From positions 1-7,493 of the forward strand of contig CAMNDR010000040.1 in the NCBI GenBank assembly GCA_946535685.1: a stretch of 7,493 nucleotides of DNA, written 5' to 3'. The position numbers and the translations under genes were made by a program. Positions 1-6,900 of the stretch are shown in pieces. This DNA is from an uncultured Clostridia bacterium (lineage in GTDB: Bacteria > Bacillota > Clostridia > Oscillospirales > Ruminococcaceae). Position 1 is the first letter of the stretch, and each line of letters opens with the position of its first letter. A model generated the notes under the pieces. That model was not told the origin of the DNA. It did not search any database and worked only from the letters and a program-made list of their open reading frames with translations.

Positions 1-291
1 ATCCTCCATATCGCCCTCTAATACGTTGTTTTCACGGATCTCGATGGTCGAGAAGCGATCCAGCGCATTCATCTCGGCCGCGGTCAGGACGACACCCCGC
101 AGGCACCCTGCGGCACAGGCGAAGATCTCATGCGCTTCGGGCACGAGAAAGCCCGTGTGGACGATGTTCCAGGTGCCGCGGGCGGAGCAGGAGTACTCCA
201 GTCCGGACTTGAAAGGCGCTGGAAACGGCGCTTTTCCGATGGGGAGCATGGCGCCGGCAGTGTCGGTCTCCCCGCCCATGCGCCTCAGCAT
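1..291 (-). CDS. Nitrogenase component 1-like (NifD/NifK superfamily) protein, N-terminal part, cut by window edge
   Basis: The visible 97 codons fit a nitrogenase-like component 1, the catalytic partner that receives electrons from the NifH-like protein encoded just before it. After a short N-terminus comes [10 protein letters not shown] (Cys35), then [11 protein letters not shown] (Cys59, Cys63). These resemble the first two P-cluster-type cysteine ligands of NifD, which lie about 26 residues apart there and 24 or 28 apart here. The later stretch [11 protein letters not shown] resembles the E-G-x-x-V-F-G-G region of NifK. The ATG at 291-289 was chosen because AAGGAG lies 5 nt upstream (302-297); the second ATG at 279 has no better site. 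The start overlaps the nifH-like stop as ATGCTGA, implying translational coupling. The homology call rests on motif recognition of the N-terminus only; the subfamily and substrate are unknown, and the C-terminus lies left of the window. Confidence 0.8.
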   Translation of the reverse strand, partial: MLRRMGGETDTAGAMLPIGKAPFPAPFKSGLEYSCSARGTWNIVHTGFLVPEAHEIFACAAGCLRGVVLTAAEMNALDRFSTIEIRENNVLEGDMED

Positions 292-1052
292 GCGGGCTCC
301 TTGCCGCAGGCGGCGAGCACCTGCCGGGCGAGGGTGCGGTATTCTGCGGCCATCTCGGAATCCGGGAAGGCTTCGAGGACGGTTTTGCCCAGTTCTTCGG
401 CATCCTGCACGGTCTCGCTGCGGGAGAGGGTGCCGATGACGCGGCTCTGGATATCACTGCAGAGCTCGGCGACCTTTTCCTCCTCATGGCGGACATTGCG
501 GCGGTTCAGGATGATGCCGCCGAGCTGTGCATAGCCTCTGTCCTTGAAATTCTGCACCGCCATTGCGATGTTGGCGGCGGCATAGATCGCCATATTTTCG
601 CCGGATGTCACGATGAACACCTGGTCGGCATATCCGTCACGCATTGGCATCGAAAAGCCGCCGCAGACCACATCGCCGAGGACATCGTAGATGACCACAT
701 CGGGCTGGTATTTGTCATAAACGCCCTTGGCTGCGAGCTTTTCGAGGGCTGTGATGATGCCTCTGCCAGCGCAGCCCATGCCAGGGGTGGGGCCGCCTGC
801 TTCGACACAGACCACACCGCCGAAGCCCGGACAGACCATGTCTTCGATCGTGAAATCGTCCTTTTTCCGGCGCACAAGATCAAGCACGGTCGTGAGCTTC
901 ACGCCCGGATGGAGAGCTGCGGTCGAATCTGCCTTCGGGTCGCATCCGATCTGCATGACCTTCAGACCCATTTCTGTCATGGCAGCGGCCATATTGGAGA
1001 TCGTGGTCGATTTCCCGATGCCGCCTTTGCCGTAGATTGCGATTTTAAGCAT
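285..1052 (-). CDS. NifH-like (cluster IV-type) nitrogenase iron protein homologue, ATP-dependent [4Fe-4S] reductase
   Basis: A 255-residue P-loop ATPase of the NifH/BchL/CfbC family. Such proteins are homodimers bridged by one [4Fe-4S] cluster that couple ATP hydrolysis to low-potential electron transfer into a component 1 partner. Visible motifs: P-loop G-K-G-G-I-G-K-S-T (residues 8-16), C-D-P-K-A-D (37-42), first cluster ligand in P-G-M-G-C-A-G-R-G (Cys94) with the arginine that is ADP-ribosylated in true NifH (Arg97), and second ligand in G-D-V-V-C-G-G-F (Cys130). All ligands are intact, so the protein should be active. It is shorter than typical NifH (about 275-295 residues), as is common among nitrogenase-like rather than N2-fixing forms. 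ATG at 1052 is supported by AAGGAG (1066-1061) 8 nt upstream. It lies 113 nt after the ABC ATPase gene and overlaps the component-1 gene. The reductase role is well supported; the target is unknown, and nothing visible points to nitrogen fixation. Confidence 0.93.
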   Translation of the reverse strand: MLKIAIYGKGGIGKSTTISNMAAAMTEMGLKVMQIGCDPKADSTAALHPGVKLTTVLDLVRRKKDDFTIEDMVCPGFGGVVCVEAGGPTPGMGCAGRGIITALEKLAAKGVYDKYQPDVVIYDVLGDVVCGGFSMPMRDGYADQVFIVTSGENMAIYAAANIAMAVQNFKDRGYAQLGGIILNRRNVRHEEEKVAELCSDIQSRVIGTLSRSETVQDAEELGKTVLEAFPDSEMAAEYRTLARQVLAACGKEPAC

Positions 1053-1097
1053 ATGTTTTTCTCCTTATATGGGTATTTCTTGTGTTCTCCAGAGCTC

Positions 1098-1124
1098 TCA
1101 GGAAGGGCTGCTCGCTCTCCCTGA
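1098..1124 (-). other. Weak hairpin in the gap between ABC ATPase and nifH-like genes
   Basis: In the 113-nt gap (1053-1165) the transcript can form an 8-bp stem (1124-1117 with 1105-1098, one G-U pair) around an 11-nt loop. No U-tract follows, so it is not a good intrinsic terminator. It could be a processing or stability element, or chance. A perfect 10-nt palindrome, ACCTGCAGGT, sits at 1155-1164 just after the ATPase stop. No convincing promoter was found in the gap, so the nifH-like pair is probably on the same transcript as the importer genes. Confidence 0.3.
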
Positions 1125-1165
1125 ACCCTCCTCGGCAGAACCTTGCGGCTTTGCACCTGCAGGTT

Positions 1166-2221
1166 TTATGCATCATGAACAGCATAGGTCGCCTTGACGC
1201 TGCAGCCGGGGAGACGGGCGAGCTTTTCGGTCAGAGCCGTGATCTCCGACTGCGGCGCATCGAGCGTGATGTTGATGATGTGTACGCCGGCACGCCGGTA
1301 GGGCAGTCCCATCCGGCCGACCAGATAATGACTGTAGGCGTGCAGGATCTCGTTGACCTGCATCGCCTGCGCATCATCCGGAAGGATCACTGAAACGGTC
1401 GCAATGCGGTTCACATCCGGCGGGATCTCGGCGGATTCCCCTGCCAGCTCCAGCGGCAGGATGCTCCGGTAAATGCGCTCGTCTGTCTCGATCTCACCGA
1501 TAACTGTCCGCACCTCGAATGCCTCCCGGATATGCGCTTCGGTCACGATGCTGTGTGTCTCGCCGAACAGCGCATGGCCGCCCCGGTGCAGCAGCAGCGC
1601 CTTATTCGCACGGCGCAGCGCATGATCGGGGTAGTGGGTGTTGAAAATGGCCGTGATGCCCTCCTGCGTCAGGGCACTCATCGTCTCAAGGACAATGAGC
1701 TGGTTGCGGAAATCGAGGTTCGATTCCGGCTCGTCCAGCACGAGGATCTTCGGGTCGGCTGCCAGGGCTCTGGCAATGAGCACCATCTGCAGCTCGCCGC
1801 CGCTCATCTCTGCGCAGCTCTTTTCTGCAAGATGCGCAATGTGCAGGCGGTCAAGCAGGGCATGCACATGATCAAGATCCTTCTGCTTCGGCTGAGAAAA
1901 TAGACCGATATGGGCATTTCTGCCAAGGAGCACCGTCTGCTCAGCACTCGCTGCGGAATTGAAATTCCTGGCCTGCGGGACATAGGCGATGGTCTTCCAC
2001 AGCTCCCGTGCGGGAATGCTGCGGACGGAACGCCCATTGAGCAGGCTGTCGCCGGACTTCCAGTGCAGAAATCCCAGCATGCAACGCAGCATGGTCGTCT
2101 TTCCGGCACCGTTCGGGCCGAGGATGGCGATGAGATCGCCGGGCTCCGCCGTCAGGCTGACCTTGTCGAGCACCTGGCGGCTGCCATAGCCGAAGCTGCC
2201 CTCTCTGATCTCGAGTGTCAT
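1166..2221 (-). CDS. FecE/BtuD-type ABC importer ATPase fused to a C-terminal TM1266-like regulator domain
   Basis: A 351-residue protein. Residues 1-250 form an ABC ATPase energising the FecCD permease at the inner face of the membrane: Walker A G-P-N-G-A-G-K-T-T (35-43), Q-loop Y-V-P-Q (80-83), signature M-S-G-G-E (139-143), Walker B I-L-V-L-D-E-P (159-165), H-loop His196. After a linker, residues 270-347 are a second domain that aligns without gaps to the small protein encoded at 3231-3494 and belongs to the TM1266 family. FecE-type ATPases normally end near 250-260 residues, so the extra 90 or so are a real extension. ATG at 2221 overlaps the permease stop as ATGA; a longer in-frame reading up to 2458 would lie entirely inside the permease gene and was rejected. 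By analogy with MetN, whose C-terminal ACT-like domain gates transport, this domain may control import; that is inference. Confidence 0.92.
   Translation of the reverse strand: MTLEIREGSFGYGSRQVLDKVSLTAEPGDLIAILGPNGAGKTTMLRCMLGFLHWKSGDSLLNGRSVRSIPARELWKTIAYVPQARNFNSAASAEQTVLLGRNAHIGLFSQPKQKDLDHVHALLDRLHIAHLAEKSCAEMSGGELQMVLIARALAADPKILVLDEPESNLDFRNQLIVLETMSALTQEGITAIFNTHYPDHALRRANKALLLHRGGHALFGETHSIVTEAHIREAFEVRTVIGEIETDERIYRSILPLELAGESAEIPPDVNRIATVSVILPDDAQAMQVNEILHAYSHYLVGRMGLPYRRAGVHIINITLDAPQSEITALTEKLARLPGCSVKATYAVHDA
1169..1414 (-). other. Fused TM1266-like (ACT-like) domain at the C-terminus of the ABC ATPase
   Basis: Residues 270-351 of the ATPase. By eye, about 31 of 78 aligned positions are identical to the stand-alone protein of the same operon, with no gaps. 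The shared core includes N-x-I-L-H-x-Y-S-x-Y, G-R-M-G-x-P-Y and D-A-P-Q. The TM1266 family (small proteins linked to [FeFe]-hydrogenase gene clusters) has a ferredoxin-like, ACT/NikR-C-like fold. The conserved His294 and Tyr296/Tyr299 are candidate ligand or interface residues. Domain membership is seen in sequence; a sensing role is inferred. Confidence 0.82.
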
Positions 2222-3234
2222 AGACGCCACCCCCCGCTTTTTCGCATCAGCACGATGAAAAACGGCGCTCCGATGATCGCCGTCAGCACCGAGATCGGGA
2301 TCTCGGCGGCGGAGATCGTGCGGGCGAGCGTATCCACGATGACGAGGAACACGGCGCCGAGGCTCACGCACGCAGGGATCAGCGTGCGGTGGTCGTTGCC
2401 GAACGCCATCCGGCAGATGTGCGGGATGAGCAGGCCGACCCAGCCGACCTGGCCGCACATGGCAACGCTTGAAGCTGTCACGGCGGTGGCACAGAGGATC
2501 GTCACGGCGCGCAGCGCACGGATGTTGCTGCCGAGGGAGCGGGCTTCATCTTCGCCAAGCGGAAGGATATTGAGCTGCCAGCGCAGCAGAAAAAGCACGA
2601 GGATCCCGCCCAAAATGAACGGCGCACCCCATCTGAGCGGCTCAAAGCCGGCACCTGCAAGGCTGCCCATGAGCCAGTAGGTGATGGCGGGAAGCTGCGT
2701 TTCGGTGTCGGCGGTGAATTTTACCAGCGAAACGAGCGAGGAGAAGAGCGAGCCGATCATGATGCCGCCGAGAACGACGGAGCTGAGCCCTTTTCCCTTC
2801 CCTGCTGCGGAGAGCCATGTCAGCGTGACGGCGAGAATGCCGAAGGCAAAGGCGATGCCCTGCACGCCGAGGAGATTCATGCCGATCAGGAGCGCCAGCG
2901 CTGCACCGAAGGAGGTGCCCGATGCGACACCAAGCGTATCCGGTGTGGCGAGCGGATTGGCAAACAGGCTCTGGAATGCACAGCCGGCGACGGACAGCCC
3001 CGCACCGACCAGCATGGCGAGCAATACTCTCGGTACACGGATGCTCCAGATAACGATGGTCATCTGCTTGTCGGCTTCGGCACCGGTGAATTTTGCGGCG
3101 ATCACGTCCCAGATCTCAGTCAGAGGGTACGAGATGCGGCCGATACACAGCGCTGCAAAGCCGACAATGACCGGCAGCAGAAGAAGCACAGCCGCCCAGA
3201 CCGGGTGCAGTGCGCCGGCACGGTGCTGCTTCAT
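2218..3234 (-). CDS. FecCD-family ABC importer permease (iron-siderophore/haem/corrinoid type)
   Basis: A 338-residue integral membrane protein of the BtuC/FhuB/FecCD family, whose dimers form the channel for metal chelates, haem or cobalamin. A hydrophobic helix follows a short charged N-terminus (about residues 12-32), then many further hydrophobic segments, consistent with the usual ten. Family landmarks: R-V-P-R (67-70), Q-S-L-F-A-N-P-L-A-x-P-D-x-L-G (88-102), the cytoplasmic coupling region L-G-E-D-E-A-R-S-L-G (226-235), and G-Q-V-G-W-V-G-L-L-I-P-H-x-x-R (261-275). Length is normal for the family. ATG at 3234 overlaps the preceding stop as ATGA, and the gene's own stop overlaps the ATPase start in the same way, so the three are translationally coupled. 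The substrate class cannot be told apart by eye. No periplasmic-type binding lipoprotein gene is in the window. Confidence 0.94.
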   Translation of the reverse strand: MKQHRAGALHPVWAAVLLLLPVIVGFAALCIGRISYPLTEIWDVIAAKFTGAEADKQMTIVIWSIRVPRVLLAMLVGAGLSVAGCAFQSLFANPLATPDTLGVASGTSFGAALALLIGMNLLGVQGIAFAFGILAVTLTWLSAAGKGKGLSSVVLGGIMIGSLFSSLVSLVKFTADTETQLPAITYWLMGSLAGAGFEPLRWGAPFILGGILVLFLLRWQLNILPLGEDEARSLGSNIRALRAVTILCATAVTASSVAMCGQVGWVGLLIPHICRMAFGNDHRTLIPACVSLGAVFLVIVDTLARTISAAEIPISVLTAIIGAPFFIVLMRKSGGWRL

Positions 3235-3494
3235 GAGGCATCCGCTCCGGTGATGCGGGAGTAGGCTGCCTTCGCGGAAATGCCGTCAAGCCGCCCGATC
3301 CGGCCGGACATGGTGCTGATGATGTCCTGCGGGGCATCGACTGCCACGCTGATGATGCTGATGTTCCGCTCGTGATAGGGGATCCCCATACGGCCGATGA
3401 TATACTGGCTGTATTCGTGCAGGATGGCATTGAGCGTGCCCACCTGGTCGGGATTCTCCACGATGATGCCGATGATGGCGACCCTTGTTTCCAT
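3231..3494 (-). CDS. Stand-alone TM1266-family small regulator (iron-only hydrogenase system regulator-like)
   Basis: An 87-residue soluble protein and the first gene of the operon. It has the TM1266-family core: V-A-I-I-G-I-I-V at the start, N-A-I-L-H-E-Y-S-Q-Y (His26 in L-H-E-Y), G-R-M-G-I-P-Y (34-40) and V-D-A-P-Q. Family members are small ferredoxin-like-fold proteins found beside [FeFe]-hydrogenase maturation genes and proposed to be regulators; their ligand is not established. It has no DNA-binding helix-turn-helix, so if it regulates, it does so through partners, possibly by pairing with the related domain on the ABC ATPase. ATG at 3494 was chosen because AGGAGG lies 6 nt upstream (3506-3501) and the in-frame upstream ATG at 3623 falls before the predicted transcription start. 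It overlaps the permease start by ATGA. Confidence 0.9.
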   Translation of the reverse strand: METRVAIIGIIVENPDQVGTLNAILHEYSQYIIGRMGIPYHERNISIISVAVDAPQDIISTMSGRIGRLDGISAKAAYSRITGADAS

Positions 3495-3500
3495 TGGCTT

Positions 3501-3506
3501 CCTCCT
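3501..3506 (-). promoter_or_regulatory. Ribosome binding site fixing the start of the TM1266-like gene
   Basis: A perfect AGGAGG, 6 nt before ATG 3494 and a single base after the terminator's U-tract. It is outside the terminator stem, so the hairpin should act on transcription rather than by masking the site. Confidence 0.9.
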
Positions 3507-3507
3507 G

Positions 3508-3546
3508 AAAAAAAGCGGCACTGCCCCCTGAAAAGACAGTACCGCT
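3508..3546 (-). terminator. Intrinsic terminator inside the operon leader (attenuator)
   Basis: A 12-bp stem (3546-3535 paired with 3525-3514, including two G-U pairs) closes a 9-nt loop and is followed by a run of seven U residues (3514-3508). It lies between the operon promoter and the first ribosome binding site and is oriented to stop operon transcription. It therefore cannot be the end of an upstream gene and must be conditional if the operon is expressed. Confidence 0.85.
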
Positions 3547-3611
3547 GTGATTTTTGATGCTTGCGGTATGCTTTCGCCAAAACTGCGTTCGGGCGTCAGG
3601 ATACAGTATTG

Positions 3612-3640
3612 AGTATAGCACAAAATGCGGTTTTTGTCAA
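3612..3640 (-). promoter_or_regulatory. Sigma-A-type promoter of the TM1266/ABC/nitrogenase-like operon
   Basis: The -35 box TTGACA (3640-3635) and -10 box TATACT (3617-3612) are separated by exactly 17 nt (3634-3618), with an A/T-rich stretch upstream of the -35. The start of transcription should be near 3605. No clear Fur-type operator was seen over or beside it. Confidence 0.88.
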
Positions 3641-3797
3641 TATTTTTTTACGGAAAATCAATTATGAACTAAATTTTAACAGAAAATTAAGGTAAAAAAA
3701 GAATTTTGGGCGATGTTACATGAATTTTAATCGTTTAACTGTGCAATGCGTACAAAAATTATATGCAAATTTCTAAAAACGATATACGTCCAAACGC
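3641..3797. other. AT-rich spacer between two divergent promoters
   Basis: A non-coding stretch of 157 nt, much richer in A/T than either flank. It holds a 7-bp inverted repeat (ATCGTTT at 3730-3736, AAACGAT at 3777-3783, 40 nt apart) and two copies of GAATTTT. These may be chance in AT-rich DNA. No ORF, tRNA or terminator was seen. Confidence 0.55.
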
Positions 3798-3826
3798 TTG
3801 CATTCACAAAGCTTTCATGATATAAT
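3798..3826 (+). promoter_or_regulatory. Sigma-A-type promoter of the surface-protein gene
   Basis: TTGCAT (3798-3803), a 17-nt spacer and TATAAT (3821-3826). Transcription should start near 3833, giving an untranslated leader of about 74 nt before the AAGGGA ribosome binding site (3895-3900), which lies 6 nt ahead of ATG 3907. No terminator-like hairpin was found in this leader, in contrast to the divergent one. Confidence 0.82.
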
Positions 3827-3906
3827 AATAATGTATATATCCGGGCTTACTATGGGGATTTTAGAAAGTCGGGTATGCACAAACAATATGAGAGAAGGGA
3901 TAAGAT

Positions 3907-6900
3907 ATGAAAAAGCCAATCATGAAGCGAATACTGAGCGGCGTCTCAGCACTCGCCATGTCTGCGAGCTTCATGTTCCCAAGCGGGTTTACGTTGGGGA
4001 CAGCGGCGGCGGGCAGCTATAATGTCGCAGTCAATGTTTTTGAACACGACAAGGAAACCGGAACGACAATCGGGTATGGCACTCCGTGCTATGTGCTTGT
4101 CACGCTGAAAGACAGTAAGGATGCCACGGTTGCATGGAATGTGCAGAGTGTCGACCTCTATAATTCTGCTCCAACGCTGAGTTTCACCAACTTCTATGCG
4201 TTTGGCGAGGACGGCAGTTCAACGAGTACCCCGCTGGTCTATTCCGAGCTGACAAACGCCGACTATTCAAAGGCAGTTGTCAATATGTATGTTGACACGC
4301 TCAACGGCGGTGAGAAGACGCTTTATTCCGATTTCCTGGATGCCGACGGGAACCGGAAGGAGGGCATTTCCAGAGACGTCCCCGGTTTTTCCTTTGACCG
4401 ATCAACAGTCAACGAAACGGAGTTCGGCACGGACAATGCGCTTCTGGTTCTGTATAAAAACAGTTCCACCTATGATATTTCCGTCACGCTGGAGGACGAT
4501 GTAACAGAAGCGGATAATCTGTATGTGGTAGCGGACGTAAAGCACGATGATCCCCAGAACACCTACCATGCCGAAAAGGTTGCCGGCAAGGCCGGTGACA
4601 CGCTTGTGTTCCATGTACAGACGGAGGAGGGAGACGGCTCCTGGTTCAAGGGCGACGGTTCTCCGATTGATGAGCACATCAGCGGCAACGAGGCGGGCTT
4701 CACCGGCTACCTGATTCAAGGGAAGGGCGACGAAACTGTCCCCGACATGATCAAGCGTACCGATAATCTGAAGACCCGCTTTATACCGCAGGAGGACGGC
4801 ACCGTCTTTAAGCTCACTGACCACGGCAAGACTGCGACCACCGCAGGCGGCAACACGACGGTTGTCAGCAACTTTACGCTGACTAAAATCAATGCTGTGG
4901 CACAGGCGAACTTCAAGTCCATACTCGGAAAGGCAGTCAACTTTGGTATCGTAGCCAATAGCTACAACCAGCAGGGACATGCAGAGACCAATATGGCTGC
5001 GAATTACTTCCAGAGCCACAACGCACTGGAACCCGACCTGATGGGCGAAGGCAACTACTGCGGCGATTTCTATGTCGCAAACTTCATTAACTTCGGCTTT
5101 GAGGGTACGCAGTTGTGGGAAGGTTCCGTTGACCCGACGGATAAGACAAAGTATAGCCTTGATAGCCACATGGAAGGCGACAAAAAGGTGTATACTCCCG
5201 TTCCGGACGGCCCCACTAATGCCGGCAAGATTCAGATCGGCAACTGCCTTGGCTCCACCACAAAGCTTTTTGTGGACAGCGAGGGCAGACTGGATGCTTA
5301 TCAGGATAAGGACTATGTCAAGATTCAGATCATGAATCCTGAGGATATTACAAATAATGTAGTCAATCCGATGATCGACCACATCAAGAACCAGTCCGAA
5401 ATGCTGAAGCAGCAGCCGAGCAACTTTGAACTTACTCTTGACAGCGACGGTTTTACGATTCTGGATACTCGCCACTATCCTGCTAATGCAACGATCTATG
5501 TTGATGCAGACAAGTATACGAGTGCAATCAGCAATGCAAGTAAGCTTCAGATGAAGGTCAACAAGGGTCAGACAATCGTCATGAACTTTGATGAGACCCC
5601 CAATATTACCCTGGATAAGTTTGACATCAGCTTCTACGAGAACGGTGAAGAAGTTCTGAAAACAGACAGCTCTCCGAAAACCGGCGCAGCCGGACGGGAT
5701 CTGGAGCTGGTGACAAAGACTGTTATCTGGAACCTGAACTCCGTCAAGTATGCTGAGATCATCAAGACAGGCGGTACCTTTATCAACCCGAATGCGGACT
5801 CCATCATGGAGGTTCCGCAGACATCCTCCGGTTGGCTGGCAACCGCAGGCTATTTCTCCAACATCGGCTCCGAGTGGCATGCAATGTACTCTGAGATGGA
5901 GTCGCTGAAGGCAGAGCAGTCCTACACCATCGACCTGAACAAGATCGACAGCAACCAGAAGGATCTGAAAGGTGCCGTACTTGGCCTGTATCCGATCAAG
6001 GAGGGCGTTGTCAGCGATGCTCCTTCTGTGACGATCACAAGCTCCGGCAGCAATCCCGACAAGATGCCGGTTACCCCTGGCCGCTACATGATTAAGGAAG
6101 TCGCAGCTCCTGCCGGTTATGAGAGGGACGACACCACAGCGTTCTACATTGAGGTAAGCGAGAACGAGGACGGAACCGTGACCATCAGCACCTATGCAGA
6201 TGACAAGTTTGATCCTGTACTCACTTCCGAGACGTATTCCCCATACGCTCTCGGCGAAAACGCCTATGAGGATGCCATGGGTAACACCTATACATTTAAA
6301 AAGGTATCCAATCTTTCTGACCCGGATCCCAACAGCAATGTGGAGATCTATGTCAATGGTAAAAAACTCACCGACGAAAATGAGATCGGGAATTTTACCT
6401 TTGATCGCGTAGCGGGCAGTGAAAGAACCATTATCACGAAGGGGCCTGAGGAACTCACTCCTGCAAGAGGCGGTTATCTGATCGAAGGTACGCCGTTCGA
6501 TCTCACAATCGAAGATGGGAAAGTTACCAAGGCTGAGGCCATTGCTACTTCTGACTTCAAGATCACAAGTGCCGGTGGATACAATCAGAATCTGAATTTC
6601 AACGGCAAGCACTACGAATTCACTGTTACAGAATTCGGCGGCTACGGCGGACCCATAACCGGCACAGCGGATATTCCTCCGCTTGGCAAGGTGACTGTGA
6701 AGTACACCCCTAATTATGGTTCTAACACCACCAATTCTGTTTCGCTGAATAACCTGGCTCCCTATCAGGTAAAGACCGTTCCGGATTATGTGGTGACCCA
6801 CAACGGAGAGGAACTGCTCGCACAGATTGACCTGAGCAGCAGCCTCGACAGCAGTTTCACCTTTAAAAACAGCTACGCATTCACGATCAACAAGGTTCAG

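Larger units (their letters stand above)
3495..3605 (-). promoter_or_regulatory. Operon leader with attenuator/riboswitch-like architecture
   Basis: About 110 nt of transcript precede the first gene. The distal part is an intrinsic terminator (3546-3508). Upstream, RNA segment 3568-3563 (TACCGC) can pair with 3545-3540 (GCGGTA), which is part of the terminator's 5' arm, so the two structures exclude each other. A weaker 4-bp stem is possible further 5' (3595-3592 with 3578-3575). There is no ATG in the leader, so a leader-peptide mechanism is unlikely. I do not recognise it as any known riboswitch class; it shows no recognisable cobalamin-box pattern. Confidence 0.65.

Noticed and set aside
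285..1052. Evidence for nitrogen fixation (true nifH)
   Set aside because: The protein is short for NifH, sits with importer and TM1266 genes, and no nitrogenase assembly genes are visible; a nitrogenase-like reductase is the safer reading.
486..1124. A 212-codon plus-strand frame across the nifH-like gene, and similar plus-strand frames over 26-534 and 1910-3253
   Set aside because: All are antisense shadows of GC-rich minus-strand genes with clear family motifs; none has a promoter, a ribosome binding site or a recognisable domain.
2222..2458. N-terminal extension of the ABC ATPase frame
   Set aside because: It lies wholly within the permease gene, reads as an arginine- and proline-rich shadow translation, and the ABC domain begins properly at the ATG at 2221 that overlaps the permease stop.
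3495..3623. Upstream extension of the TM1266-like gene to an ATG at 3623
   Set aside because: That ATG is upstream of the predicted transcription start and overlaps the -10 region; the extension would be translated through the terminator hairpin, whereas ATG 3494 has a perfect ribosome binding site.
3641..3797. Fur-type operator or CRISPR-like repeats in the AT-rich spacer
   Set aside because: No 19-bp palindromic Fur-like box and no regularly spaced repeats were found; only short AT-rich matches that could be chance.
3798..4022. A 74-codon plus-strand frame overlapping the start of the adhesin gene
   Set aside because: It begins inside the promoter, overlaps the signal-peptide coding region out of frame, and has no ribosome binding site or recognisable product.
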